Source: Xanthomonas sp. DAR 80977 (GTDB taxonomy: Bacteria > Pseudomonadota > Gammaproteobacteria > Xanthomonadales > Xanthomonadaceae). From it: 64,000 nucleotides of DNA. The first letter of the stretch is position 1; the number at the start of each line of letters is the position of its first letter. The position numbers were made by a program, and so were the translations under genes. The DNA lies in contig NZ_CP162487.1 of the NCBI RefSeq assembly GCF_041240605.1, positions 3,541,001 through 3,605,000 on the forward strand, given 5' to 3'. Shown in pieces: positions 46,271-55,383 of the stretch. The notes under the pieces are model-generated. The model ran no database searches. It was not told the origin of the DNA and worked only from the letters and a program-made list of their open reading frames with translations.

Positions 46271-46558
46271 GACTTCCCCTCTCCCAAGGCGTGAACGCTC
46301 GACTCTAGCATCGGCATGCGCACCGGCAAACCGAAAGCGCAGCGGCGAACGCGCGATGCGACAACGCGCGTGCACGCGTCCGCCGCAGCGGAACGACGCC
46401 GGCACTGCGTTCGTGCGAACGGCGTTTGTGGGATTGGCTGCGCGTTTCGATGGACGAAATCGCAGACAAACACGCAAACGCCGGTTGCCCGCGACACGCC
46501 GGGCTAGTTTGCATACGCCCACGCATGGGCGCCCCTCTTTCGACGGAGTAGAGCCTGC

Positions 46559-47656
46559 ATGAAACACGCATCCCTGATCTCGGCGGCAATCGGCTTCAGC
46601 CTGGTCGGCATCATCTCGGCGGCCACTGCGCAATCGCAGCTGGTGCGCGCTCCCTCGTCCGCGCCGCTGCAGGTCGAACTGGCGCCGGTCGCCGACGCCG
46701 ACGGACAGCAGCGCGGCCAGTTCGCGGTCACCGTGCGCAACACCGGCGAGCGCGTCGCGCGCGTGCCCAAGTGGGAACTGCCGCTGGGCGACCTCGACGC
46801 CAGCCTGTTCGAGGTCCAGCGCGACGGCCGCGCGGTCGACTACGTCGGACGCCTGGTCAAGCGCGCCGCGCCGCGCGCGGAGGATTACGTGACCCTGCAG
46901 CCGGGCGAGACGCGGCAGGCGCAGATCGACCTGGCCGATGCCTACGACCTGTCGCGCAGCGGCAACTACACGATCAACCTCAACGCCTCGCTGCAGTACG
47001 CCGCCTTCGCCGACGGCGAGAGGATCCAGCGCGCCGACGGCCAGCCGCAGACGGTGACCAGCGCGCCGCTGACGCTGTGGCTGGACGGCCGCGGCCGTGC
47101 AGTGCGCAACGAGCTGATGGCGGGGCCGCAGGCGGTGGTCAACGGCATCAACTATGCCTCGTGCAGCACCAGCCAGATCAGCACCATCGGCAGCGCGGTG
47201 AACTCGGCGCGCACCTACTCGCAGAACGCCAAGACCTATCTCAACGGCGGCAGCACCGGCGCGCGCTACACCACCTGGTTCGGCGCCTACAACGCCAGCC
47301 GCTACAGCACCGCCACCTCCAACTTCGTCAACATCGACGCGGCGATCGACCAGAACAACGGCCAGGTCACCATCAACTGCGGCTGCAGCGACAGTTCCTA
47401 CGCCTACGTCTACGCCAACCAGCCGTACCAGATCTACGTGTGCAACGCGTTCTGGAGCGCGCCGCTGACCGGCACCGATTCCAAGGCCGGCACGCTGATC
47501 CACGAGATGAGCCACTTCACCGTGGTCGCCGGCACCTCCGACTATGCCTACGGCCAGAGCGCGGCCAAGAACCTGGCCACCAGCAACCCGGCGCGTGCGG
47601 TGAAGAACGCCGACAGCCACGAGTACTTCGCCGAGAACACCCCGGCGCAGAACTGA
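46559..47656 (+). CDS. M35 family (aspzincin) secreted metalloendopeptidase
   Basis: The 365-residue secreted peptidase is similar to peptidyl-Lys metalloendopeptidases and deuterolysins. It has a signal peptide (about 1-24, ending AATAQS) and a propeptide-like N-domain (about 25-185). The catalytic domain has HEMSH (His315, Glu316, His319) and the aspzincin motif GTSDYAYG, with Asp328 as third zinc ligand. Cys residues around 202, 274, 276 and 295 suggest disulfides. The family is best known from fungi. ATG 46559 follows CGGAGTAG. It is transcribed divergently from the GH39 gene; both products are exported. Confidence 0.92.
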   Translation: MKHASLISAAIGFSLVGIISAATAQSQLVRAPSSAPLQVELAPVADADGQQRGQFAVTVRNTGERVARVPKWELPLGDLDASLFEVQRDGRAVDYVGRLVKRAAPRAEDYVTLQPGETRQAQIDLADAYDLSRSGNYTINLNASLQYAAFADGERIQRADGQPQTVTSAPLTLWLDGRGRAVRNELMAGPQAVVNGINYASCSTSQISTIGSAVNSARTYSQNAKTYLNGGSTGARYTTWFGAYNASRYSTATSNFVNIDAAIDQNNGQVTINCGCSDSSYAYVYANQPYQIYVCNAFWSAPLTGTDSKAGTLIHEMSHFTVVAGTSDYAYGQSAAKNLATSNPARAVKNADSHEYFAENTPAQN

Positions 47657-47684
47657 GCGAGGCAGCTCGGGTCAGGCTCGTACG

Positions 47685-47721
47685 AACGGTGCCGGCAGGC
47701 GATGCCGGCACCGTTGTTTTT
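47685..47721 (+). terminator. Rho-independent terminator after the M35 peptidase gene
   Basis: AACGGTGCCGGC (47685-47696), a seven-base loop and GCCGGCACCGTT form a 12-base perfect stem, followed by GTTTTTC. It starts 29 bases after the stop. Confidence 0.9.
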
Positions 47722-47823
47722 CAGCATGGCGCCGTGCAATGGCGGCCGCGCCGATCGGCCATGTTCACCGCACATGCGGCAGCGGAGCGGACGCACCAGC
47801 GTCCGCCATCGGCAAGCAGTGCC

Positions 47824-48960
47824 TCAGCGCGACGCCACCAGTCCATCCATCGTCCGTACCGCCGCGCTGCCGGGGAATACCTGCGTTTCCAGCGCCGCTT
47901 CGGACACCCCAAGGTGCGCGCCCAGCACATGCTTGAACAGGCCGCGCAGGTCGGCCGTGGCGCGCAGGTCGCGGCCTTCGTTCAACGCGCGCGGCGACAG
48001 CCCCGGCCAGTCGCCGGCGATGCGCCCGCCGCGGACCGCGCCGCCGGCCAGGAAGGCGACGCCGCCGGTGCCATGGTCGGTGCCGCCGGTGCCGTTGACC
48101 GCCGCGGTGCGGCCGAACTCGGTCACCACCGCGACCACGCTGCGCTCCCAGCTCGCGCCGGCACCGTCATGGAACGCGCGCAATCCGGCATCGAGTTCGC
48201 CGAGCTTGCGCTGCAACACCGCGGCCTGGTTGCCGTGCGTGTCCCAGCCCGAATCCTCGACGAAGCCGATGCGCGGGCCGTCGGCCTTGGCCATGAAACC
48301 GGCGGCGGCGCTCATCGCCTGCGGCAACTGCCCGCCCTTGACGCTGTCCACCTGCATGCCCTGCCCGCGCAGCGCGCGCGCGAAACCCTCTGCCAGCTGC
48401 GCATCGGCCGCGTACAGCGGTTGCAACCGCTGCAGCAGGATCGGATTGACCGCGCTCGGCAACGGCGGCGACCAGCTGTCGACCGCGCCCGGACCGCGCA
48501 TGATCAGCGGCGTCACCGCGCTCACCGAGAGCGCCTCGCCGTGCAGCGCCGCCGCGCAGCGGTTGAGCCAGCCGCTGGAGGCGCCGCTGGGCCGCGCGGT
48601 GCCGTTCTCCAGGCAGTGCTGCGCCTCGAAATGCGAGCGCTGGCGATACGGCGGCGCCACCGCCACGACCGGCAGCCACTGCTTGCGCGCGTACAGTGCG
48701 TGGGCGAAGCCCAGCGCCGGATGCAGCGCGAAGCTGCCGTCCAGGGCCAGGACCTGCTGCGGCGCCAGCGCGCCGCGCAGCCGCGCGTAGTCGGCATCGC
48801 CCTGCGGCACCAGCGCATGCAGGCCATCCAGCGCGCCGCGCAGCAGCACCACCAGCAAGCGCGTGTCCGCGGCCGGCGCGGCCAGGCCGGGACCGGACCA
48901 CAGGCTCAACAACGTGGCCGCACCGCTGGCGGCGAGGAAACGGCGGCGTGTCAGTTGCAT
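47824..48960 (-). CDS. DUF1501 domain-containing protein with Tat signal
   Basis: The 378-residue product starts MQLTRRRFLAASGAATLL, a twin-arginine export signal (RRRFL). The body resembles DUF1501, a sulfatase/alkaline-phosphatase-fold-related family with segments such as VVLLRGALDGLHALVP, VTEFGRTA and TDHGTGG. DUF1501 genes are almost always paired with DUF1800, as here, where the partner ends 37 bases upstream. The joint function is unknown. ATG 48960 is chosen for the Tat signal; the frame stays open far upstream through DUF1800 in another phase. Confidence 0.9.
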   Translation of the reverse strand: MQLTRRRFLAASGAATLLSLWSGPGLAAPAADTRLLVVLLRGALDGLHALVPQGDADYARLRGALAPQQVLALDGSFALHPALGFAHALYARKQWLPVVAVAPPYRQRSHFEAQHCLENGTARPSGASSGWLNRCAAALHGEALSVSAVTPLIMRGPGAVDSWSPPLPSAVNPILLQRLQPLYAADAQLAEGFARALRGQGMQVDSVKGGQLPQAMSAAAGFMAKADGPRIGFVEDSGWDTHGNQAAVLQRKLGELDAGLRAFHDGAGASWERSVVAVVTEFGRTAAVNGTGGTDHGTGGVAFLAGGAVRGGRIAGDWPGLSPRALNEGRDLRATADLRGLFKHVLGAHLGVSEAALETQVFPGSAAVRTMDGLVASR

Positions 48961-48997
48961 CGGGCGTTCTCCGCGATCGGGTTGCGCGACACGCCGC

Positions 48998-50416
48998 TCA
49001 GGCGCGCCACTGGAAGGCCGGGCTGGCCAGCAGCAAGGCCACGCCGTCGCGCGGCGATTCGGCGCGGCGCAGGGCACTGGCGGTGTCCTGGTCCAGGCTG
49101 GCGGCGAACACGCTGCCGGCCAGGGCCAGCGGATCGATGGGCGGCGCGAGCGCGGCCAGCGCCTCGGCCGCCTGCACCCGCTTCCACAGCGCATCCGGCC
49201 CGCTCCACTCGGCGGCCACGTCGGCATAGCCGGCCGGCGAGCGCGGCGTGAACGGCGGTTGCCCCATCCGCGCCAGCAACGCGAGTATCTGTTTCTGCTG
49301 CGCCGGCGCCTGCGGCCATTCGCCGCTGGCGCGCAGCGCCGACAGCACGAAATCCTGCGGCGGTTTGAACTTGCGCGCATCGGCGCTCCACGCTTCCGGG
49401 CTGTCGATCAGTGCGCGATACACGCTGGGCAGGTGGCCGTCGCTGCGCAGCCAGGCATCGGCCATGCGCTGCACCAGCGCCGGCGGCGGATCGTCGCGGA
49501 CGAAATGCCGCGCCAGCTTCAGCGACAGGTGGTGTGCGGTGGCCGGATGCCGGGCCAGTGCGCCCAGGATCGCCTCGCCCTGTTCCAGCCCGCCCTCGGC
49601 ATAGCGCCGGCCCAGCACCTGGCGGCTGCCGGCGGCATGCGCCGGCGCGCGGAACACGAAGGCGCGCTGGGCGGTGCCCTGCTCGAAATCGCGTGGCGCC
49701 GGCACGCCCCAGCCGGTGATCGCGCGCGCCAGTTCGGTGACGTCGGCCTGGCTGTAGCCGCCGTCCACGCCCAATGTGTGCAGTTCCAGGATCTCGCGCG
49801 CCAGGTTCTCGTTGAGGCCCAGCCGCCGCGGCGGCGCCTCCATTCCCTGCCGCGCCGCACGGCGCTGCGCACGTTGCGCCAGCACCGAGTCGGGGCCGAT
49901 CGAATTGGCGTTGTCCAGGTAGCGCAGCATCGCCGGATGCCGTTCCACCGCCAGCAGCAGCTCGGCGAAGCGGCCCATGCAGTGCGGGCGGATCGCCTCG
50001 CGTTCCATCGGCGCGGCGTACAGCGCGGCCGCGCGCTTGTCGACCGAGACCGCGAAATGGTTGGACCAGAACTGCACGAGGCGCTCGGCGAAACCGTCCG
50101 TGCTGGCGACCGCGACGGCGTAGCGCGCCGCCAGCTCCTGCGCCTGCGCCTGCCGGTACAGGCCGCGTGCGGCCTGCTGCGCGGGCGTAGTGTCGGCCGG
50201 CGCCTGCATCCGCGCCTGGCGCCGCTCGCGCTGGTAGGCGGCTTCGCGGCGCAGGTACTCCAGGCTGTCGGGCAACTCCTGCAGCGCCGGGGCGGCAGGC
50301 GGCGGGCGCAACTGCGCGGCCAGCCAGGCGCGCGGATCGTCGATGGCCGCCAGTTCGCCGGGGCGTGCGCCCAGGCCGAAGCGGTTCGCGGCGCTCAGGG
50401 TTTCGCGACGGATCAT
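48998..50416 (-). CDS. DUF1800 domain-containing protein
   Basis: The 472-residue product begins MIRRETLSAANRFGLGARPGE and contains DUF1800 blocks. These include LVQFWSNHFAVSVDKR, NENLAREILELHTLGVDGGYSQADVTE and LKLARHFVRDDPP. No signal peptide is seen, so it may be exported together with its Tat-bearing DUF1501 partner downstream or act in the cytoplasm. The pair is widespread but without a defined reaction. The gene order DUF1800 then DUF1501 on one strand indicates an operon. Confidence 0.9.
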   Translation of the reverse strand: MIRRETLSAANRFGLGARPGELAAIDDPRAWLAAQLRPPPAAPALQELPDSLEYLRREAAYQRERRQARMQAPADTTPAQQAARGLYRQAQAQELAARYAVAVASTDGFAERLVQFWSNHFAVSVDKRAAALYAAPMEREAIRPHCMGRFAELLLAVERHPAMLRYLDNANSIGPDSVLAQRAQRRAARQGMEAPPRRLGLNENLAREILELHTLGVDGGYSQADVTELARAITGWGVPAPRDFEQGTAQRAFVFRAPAHAAGSRQVLGRRYAEGGLEQGEAILGALARHPATAHHLSLKLARHFVRDDPPPALVQRMADAWLRSDGHLPSVYRALIDSPEAWSADARKFKPPQDFVLSALRASGEWPQAPAQQKQILALLARMGQPPFTPRSPAGYADVAAEWSGPDALWKRVQAAEALAALAPPIDPLALAGSVFAASLDQDTASALRRAESPRDGVALLLASPAFQWRA

Positions 50417-50745
50417 GCGGCGCTCCGGTTCGGCATCAGTACTGCGAACGCGCGACGCCGGACCAGGTTGACCGGCCGCCCATCGACCGCAGCGCCGGCA
50501 CGGACCCGCTCAAGCCGACTGCCGATGCGGCCGGATGCGAACCGCGCCGCGCGCTTGCGCACCGCGGCAGCGCCACGCCCGGTGCCGACCGGGGCCTACC
50601 CGGGATTCCGGCGCCGGCACGTGCGGTCGGCGAGGTGGCGACCGATGTCGGCACCTGGCCTGGCAACGCCGGGGGCTGTCAGGCCTCGCGCAACGAAAAA
50701 GCCCGGCATGGGCCGGGCTTTTCCGATTGCGCAACGCTGCGGCGC
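50417..50745. other. 329-base intergenic region between DUF1800 and DUF4870 genes
   Basis: Both neighbouring genes are on the minus strand. I see no gene in the gap. The only marked element is the terminator at 50696-50722, which serves the DUF4870 gene. The rest is GC-rich and presumably holds the DUF1800 promoter near its left end. Confidence 0.5.
50696..50722 (-). terminator. Rho-independent terminator after the DUF4870 gene
   Basis: On the minus strand AAAAGCCCGGC, a four-base loop and GCCGGGCTTTTT form a seven-base GC stem extended by A-T pairs and ending in T. It lies 24 bases beyond the DUF4870 stop. It is nearly symmetrical, so it could also act on the plus strand. Confidence 0.88.
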
Positions 50746-51123
50746 TTACTTGATCAGGCGCAGCGCGAACGGGTAGCGGTAGGCCACGCCTTCGTTGGCC
50801 TTGATCCCGGCCAGGATGCAGAACACCAGGTTCACCACCCACACCACCGGCATCAGCAGCCCGCCGATGACGATGACGCTGAGCACCACGCAGATCACGT
50901 AGGCGATGGCGACGGTGATCTGGAAGTTCAGCGCTTCCTTGGCCTGGTCGTTGAGGAACGACTTGGCCGGATTGTCCTTGTTGATCAGCCAGATGATCAG
51001 CGGCACGATGAAGCCGGCGATGATGCCCGACAGATGGGTGATCAATGCGACCGTGCGGTCTTCCTGCGGACCGGCAGCAGCCGGCGGCGGCGGCGGTGCG
51101 GTCACGTTGTCGAATTCGCTCAT
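50746..51123 (-). CDS. DUF4870 (Tic20-like) small membrane protein
   Basis: The 125-residue inner-membrane protein has a Pro-rich N-terminus (TAPPPPPAAAG). The DUF4870 core follows: ALITHLSGIIAGFIVPLIIWL, the signature KSFLNDQAKEALNFQITVAIAY, and a second pair of helices to about 115. The family is of unknown role. ATG 51123 has AAGGAATACC directly upstream, a strong ribosome binding site, which settles the start. It lies 112 bases downstream of a second small membrane protein gene. Confidence 0.9.
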   Translation of the reverse strand: MSEFDNVTAPPPPPAAAGPQEDRTVALITHLSGIIAGFIVPLIIWLINKDNPAKSFLNDQAKEALNFQITVAIAYVICVVLSVIVIGGLLMPVVWVVNLVFCILAGIKANEGVAYRYPFALRLIK

Positions 51124-51235
51124 CGGTATTCCTTTCCTTATGGTGGGTGGGCAAGGCGCTTCGCGCGCCACTCTCGGCGGCCGGCGCGAGCCTGTCAAGT
51201 CATCCGAACGCCGCGCGGCGGCGGCTGGCGCCTGC

Positions 51236-51676
51236 TCAGTCGCCACCCCAGGGCAGCAAGGGATGGCGGTAGCGGCGGCCGCACACGGCCGCAACGGTGG
51301 CGGCCAGGCTAGACCCCATGCTGGCCAGCATAACCAGCATCAGCAACGGCAGCGCAACCAGCCCCGCAACGATGACCAGCAACGCCGGCGCCAGCAGCGC
51401 GCACAGCAGCGACAGGCTGGCGCCGAGGGCCAGCGCCTGCGCGCAATGCGCGGCAGCGAAGGGCCGGCGATGCCTGGTCGCCAGCCACAGGCAGCCAGGC
51501 GGCACCCACAGGCACAGCAGCGCGTACAGCATGTAGACCAGATGCACGTTCGCCGCGGCGAACGCGCCCAGCCACATCGACAGATGCGCGGCCACCGCCA
51601 CTGCGCGCTGCGGCGCCGATGCGGCCGGATCCGGCGCCCCGGCGCGCATGCCTGTGCGGTGGTCGCGTTCGCCCAT
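51236..51676 (-). CDS. Small membrane protein, DUF4870-like
   Basis: The 146-residue product begins MGERDHRTGMRAG and has three or four hydrophobic segments (about 34-53, 58-72, 85-105 and 108-130). AAHLSMWLGAF and PFAAAHCAQALALGASLSLLC parallel the helix-loop pattern of the downstream DUF4870 protein, so it may be a distant paralogue. ATG 51676 lies 29 bases downstream of the pmbA stop. Family assignment is tentative because no strict DUF4870 signature is seen. Confidence 0.6.
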   Translation of the reverse strand: MGERDHRTGMRAGAPDPAASAPQRAVAVAAHLSMWLGAFAAANVHLVYMLYALLCLWVPPGCLWLATRHRRPFAAAHCAQALALGASLSLLCALLAPALLVIVAGLVALPLLMLVMLASMGSSLAATVAAVCGRRYRHPLLPWGGD

Positions 51677-51705
51677 GTTGCCGTCCGAACCGGGGAGCGG
51701 CGGCC

Positions 51706-53070
51706 TCAGTCGTTGCCGGCCACCGTCATCTTGCCGACCAGCACCGCGCCGATGTGCACGTGCGAACGCACGTCGATGTCGCGGCCGACCGCCTCGATGC
51801 GCTGGAACATCTCGCGCAGGTTGCCGGCGATGGTCACCTCGTCCACCGGGTAGGCGATGGCGCCGTTCTCGATCCAGAAGCCGCCGGCGCCGCGCGAATA
51901 GTCGCCGGTGACCGGGTTGACGCCGTTGCCCATCAGTTCGGTGACCAGCAGGCCGCGCGGGATGCCGGCGGCGATCGACGCCAGGTCGTCCGCGTTGGCC
52001 GCCACCTGCAGGTTGTGCACGCCGCCGGCATTGGCGGTGGTCTGCAGCCCGAGCTTGCGCGCCGAGTAGCTGCCCAGCACGTAGCGCTGCAGCACGCCGC
52101 CGGCGACCAGCGGCGCGGCGCGGGTGGCCACGCCCTCGCCGTCGAAGGCGGCCGAGCGCAGCCCGCGGCGCAGGTGCGGCAATTCGTCGATCGCGAACCA
52201 GTCCGGGAACAGGCGGCTGCCGACGCTGTCGAGCAGGAAGCTGGCGCGGCGGTACAGCGCGCCGCCGGACACCGCGCCGAGCAGGTGCCCGACCAGCGAG
52301 CGCGCCATCTCCGGCGCGAACAGCACCGGCAGCTCGCCGGTGGGCAGCGAGCGCGGCTGCAGCCGCGCCACGGTGCGCTCGGCGGCGCGGCGGCCGATCG
52401 CCGCCGGCTGTTCGAGGTCCTCGCGCGCCAGCGCGCTGCTGTACCAATGGTCGCGCTGCATGCCGTCGCCGTGGCCGGCGATCAGCGAGCAGCCGATCGA
52501 ATGGTGGGTGCTGCGCTCGCGGCCGACGAAGCCGTGCGAGTTGGCGTACACCGACAGGCTCTCGCTGCTGCCGGCCGAGGCGCCGTCGGAATTGGCCACG
52601 CGCGGGTCGGCCTCGCGCCCGGCGGCCTCGCAGGCCAGGGCCAGCTCGATCGCCTCTTCGGCCTCCAGCGCCCACGGATGCCAGCGGTCCAGTTCGGGCA
52701 GCTCGCGCGCCATCAGCGCCGCGTCGGCCAGCCCGGAGGCGACGTCGTCCTCGGTGTAGCGGGCGATCGCGCAGGCCTGGGCGACGGTCGCCTCGAGGCT
52801 GGATTCGTGCAGGTCGGCGGTGCTGGCGCTGCCCTTGCGCTGGCCGAAGTAGACGGTGACGCCGATGCCGCGGTCGCGGGTGGCCTCGACCGTTTCCACC
52901 GCGCCCAGGCGCACGTTGACGTCCAGCCCGCGGTCTTCGCTGCAGCTGACCTCGGCCTGGCTGGCGCCGAGTTCGCGCGCGCGCGCCAGCAGCCGCTCGG
53001 CGATGTCGGACAGGCGCTCCAGCCGTTCCAGGCTGTCGTCGCGGCGCAGTTCGGAGGTGATCGCGTTCAA
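51706..53070 (-). CDS. pmbA: TldE/PmbA, metalloprotease complex subunit
   Basis: PmbA (TldE) forms a heterodimer with TldD that degrades unfolded peptides and matures some ribosomally made peptides; this subunit lacks the zinc site. The 454-residue product has a typical N-terminal domain ([23 protein letters not shown]). Later segments include [15 protein letters not shown] [17 protein letters not shown] and IAGNLREMF. TldD is encoded nearby at 53877-55319. darP is divergent, with start codons 65 bases apart, a layout shared with E. coli. Confidence 0.94.
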   Translation of the reverse strand: MNAITSELRRDDSLERLERLSDIAERLLARARELGASQAEVSCSEDRGLDVNVRLGAVETVEATRDRGIGVTVYFGQRKGSASTADLHESSLEATVAQACAIARYTEDDVASGLADAALMARELPELDRWHPWALEAEEAIELALACEAAGREADPRVANSDGASAGSSESLSVYANSHGFVGRERSTHHSIGCSLIAGHGDGMQRDHWYSSALAREDLEQPAAIGRRAAERTVARLQPRSLPTGELPVLFAPEMARSLVGHLLGAVSGGALYRRASFLLDSVGSRLFPDWFAIDELPHLRRGLRSAAFDGEGVATRAAPLVAGGVLQRYVLGSYSARKLGLQTTANAGGVHNLQVAANADDLASIAAGIPRGLLVTELMGNGVNPVTGDYSRGAGGFWIENGAIAYPVDEVTIAGNLREMFQRIEAVGRDIDVRSHVHIGAVLVGKMTVAGND

Positions 53071-53135
53071 TGCTTTATCCTGTAGAGGTCACGGCTCCGC
53101 GCAACGCGGAGCGGAAAATTCGAATTGGAAAGACG

Positions 53136-53729
53136 ATGCGCGGACGCGACGAAGACACCGGTGAATTCCGCGGCGACAGCCGCAGCCAGCAGCGCCGCGC
53201 GGCGCTGGAAGTGCTGACCCTGGGCGAGAAGCTGGTGGCGCTGACCCCGGCGCAGCTGGCCAAGCTGCCGGTGCCCGACGCGCTGATCCCGCATATCGAG
53301 GAAACCAAGCGCATCACCTCGCACATCGCGCACAAGCGGCAGCTGGCGTTCCTGGCCAAGCAGATGCGCCGCGAGGACGACGCGACCCTGGACGCGATCC
53401 GCGAGGCGATGGACGTCAACAGCGACGGCGCGCGCCGCGAAGTGGCGGCGATCCACCGGGTCGAGGACTGGCGCGCGCGGCTGCTCGCCGACGGCGACAG
53501 CGCGCTGTCCGAGTTCCTGACCGGCTACCCCGAGGCCGACCGCCAGCGCTTGCGCCAGCTGATCCGCAACGCCAAGGACGAGCGGCTGAAGAACAAGCCG
53601 CTGCATGCCTACCGGGAGCTGTTCCGGGAGTTGCGCGAGTTGGTATTGGAGGGTGCGGGACTCGGGACCGGGGACTCGGGACTCGAGGAAGTAGACGACG
53701 ACGCGCTCGAGGACGACGCGCGCGACTGA
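53136..53729 (+). CDS. darP: Dual-action ribosomal maturation protein DarP (YjgA)
   Basis: DarP joins late 50S subunits and helps peptidyl-transferase centre maturation. The 197-residue helical product has the family blocks [28 protein letters not shown]-like [15 protein letters not shown], and [16 protein letters not shown]. The normal end appears to be [13 protein letters not shown]; the last about 24 residues ([17 protein letters not shown]...) come partly from a G-rich intergenic-type repeat. ATG 53136 is chosen because the upstream 22 codons are unrelated. It is divergent from pmbA. Confidence 0.92.
   Translation: MRGRDEDTGEFRGDSRSQQRRAALEVLTLGEKLVALTPAQLAKLPVPDALIPHIEETKRITSHIAHKRQLAFLAKQMRREDDATLDAIREAMDVNSDGARREVAAIHRVEDWRARLLADGDSALSEFLTGYPEADRQRLRQLIRNAKDERLKNKPLHAYRELFRELRELVLEGAGLGTGDSGLEEVDDDALEDDARD
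53655..53685. repeat. GGGACTCGGGACCGGGG repeat inside the 3' end of darP
   Basis: The run of GGGACTCGGGACCGGGGACTCG is the same repeat class as the intergenic GGGATTCGGGATTGGGG words elsewhere in the window, here with C in place of several T. It is translated in frame as residues about 174-184 of DarP. This is an example of an intergenic repeat that has entered a coding end. Confidence 0.65.
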
Positions 53730-53842
53730 GCCGCGGCGGCGCCGGCCCCGCACGGTTGAGCACCCGCGACCGCTTCGGCACGCGGGGCGGCGACGCCGAC
53801 CAAACGCATCGGCATCGCCACAACCACCGCGCGCGGCGTTAC

Positions 53843-53873
53843 CGAATCCCGAATCCCGAATCCCCACTCCCGG
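53843..53873. repeat. CGAATCCCGAATCCC intergenic repeat by the tldD stop
   Basis: The repeat reads as tandem CGAATCC(C) units, the opposite strand of GGGATTCG words, and ends three bases before the tldD stop codon. darP and tldD converge here with only 147 bases between their stops, and repeats occur at both ends of that gap. Confidence 0.65.
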
Positions 53874-53876
53874 CTC

Positions 53877-55319
53877 CTACGCCGTCCCGCCCACGGTCAG
53901 CCCGTCGATCAGCAGCGACGGCTGGCCGACGCCGACCGGCACGCTCTGCCCGTCCTTGCCGCACACGCCCACGCCCTCGTCCAGCGCCAGGTCGTGGCCG
54001 ATCATGCGCACCTTCTGCATCGTCTCCGGGCCGTTGCCGATCAGGGTGGCGCCCTTCACCGGCGCGGTGACCTTGCCGTCCTCGATCAGGTAGGCCTCGG
54101 TCGCCGAGAACACGTACTTGCCGCTGGTGATGTCGACCTGGCCGCCGCCGAAATTGACCGCGTACAGGCCCTTCTTCACCGAGCGGATCATCTCCTGCGG
54201 ATCGTGCTGGCCGGCCAGCATGTAGGTGTTGGTCATGCGCGGCATCGGCAGGTGCGCGAACGATTCGCGGCGGCCGTTGCCGGTCGGCGCCACGCCCATC
54301 AGCCGCGCGTTCAGCGAATCCTGCATGTAGCCCACCAGCACGCCGTCCTCGATCAGGGTGGTGCAATGGGTCGGCGTGCCTTCGTCGTCCACGTTCAGCG
54401 AGCCGCGGCGGCCGTCGAGGGTGCCGTCGTCGACGATGGTCACGCCCGGCGAAGCCACGCGCTGGCCGATGCGCCCGGCATAGACGCTGGTGCCCTTGCG
54501 CGCGAAGTCGCCTTCCAGGCCATGGCCGACCGCCTCGTGCAGCAGCACGCCGGGCCAGCCGGGGCCGAGCACCACCGGCATCACCCCGGCCGGCGCCGGC
54601 ACCGCCTCCAGGTTGACCAGCGCCTGGCGCAGCGCCTCCCTGGCGAAGGCCTCGGGGCGGCCGTCGGCGAACAGCACTTCGTAGCCGTAGCGGCCGCCGC
54701 CGCCGGAATAGCCGGACTCGCGGCGCCCGTCCTGCTCGACGATCACCTGCACGTTCAGCCGCACCAGCGGGCGCACGTCGGCGGCGAGCACGCCGTCGCT
54801 GCGCGCCACCAGCACCGTGTCCACGCCGCCGGACAGGCCGACCATCACCTGCTGCACGCGCGGGTCGGCGGCGCGCAGGAACTGGTCCAGGCGCCGCAGC
54901 ATCTCGACCTTGAGGTCGTTGCCCATGCCGTCCACCGGGTCCAGCGCCGGGTACAGCGCGCGCCCGCCGCCGCGCAGCAGCGCCTGCGCCGGCTGCGCGC
55001 CGCCGTCGCGGGAAATGGCCCGCGCCGACTGCGCCGCGGCCAGCAATGCGTCGCGGTGGATATCGTCGGAATAGGCGAAACCGGTCTTCTCGCCGGAAAT
55101 CGCGCGCACCCCCACGCCCTGCTCGATGGAATGGGCGCCGTCCTTGACGATGCCGTCCTCCACGCTCCAGCTCTCGCGCCGCGAATGCTGGAAATACAGG
55201 TCGCCGAAGTCGATGCCGGGGCCGAGCAGCGTGCCGAAGGCGCGCTCCAGGCTGGTGGCGTCGAGGCCGGCGGGAAGCAACAGGCGGGTTTCGGCGAGGC
55301 TGAGGGCGTTTTCGGTCAT
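53877..55319 (-). CDS. tldD: Metalloprotease TldD
   Basis: TldD is the catalytic partner of TldE/PmbA. The 480-residue product has the zinc motif [11 protein letters not shown], the [14 protein letters not shown] and [13 protein letters not shown] blocks, and the C-terminal [17 protein letters not shown] [14 protein letters not shown] 55319 begins [18 protein letters not shown]. It follows yhdP by 64 bases on the same strand. The order maf-rng-yhdP-tldD is the same as in E. coli, so one transcript is likely. Confidence 0.95.
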   Translation of the reverse strand: MTENALSLAETRLLLPAGLDATSLERAFGTLLGPGIDFGDLYFQHSRRESWSVEDGIVKDGAHSIEQGVGVRAISGEKTGFAYSDDIHRDALLAAAQSARAISRDGGAQPAQALLRGGGRALYPALDPVDGMGNDLKVEMLRRLDQFLRAADPRVQQVMVGLSGGVDTVLVARSDGVLAADVRPLVRLNVQVIVEQDGRRESGYSGGGGRYGYEVLFADGRPEAFAREALRQALVNLEAVPAPAGVMPVVLGPGWPGVLLHEAVGHGLEGDFARKGTSVYAGRIGQRVASPGVTIVDDGTLDGRRGSLNVDDEGTPTHCTTLIEDGVLVGYMQDSLNARLMGVAPTGNGRRESFAHLPMPRMTNTYMLAGQHDPQEMIRSVKKGLYAVNFGGGQVDITSGKYVFSATEAYLIEDGKVTAPVKGATLIGNGPETMQKVRMIGHDLALDEGVGVCGKDGQSVPVGVGQPSLLIDGLTVGGTA

Positions 55320-55383
55320 GGGGCTCAACATGGGGGACATGGACGCCGAGCGCAAGCGCGCGGGGCGCGGCGCGGGCGCCGAT

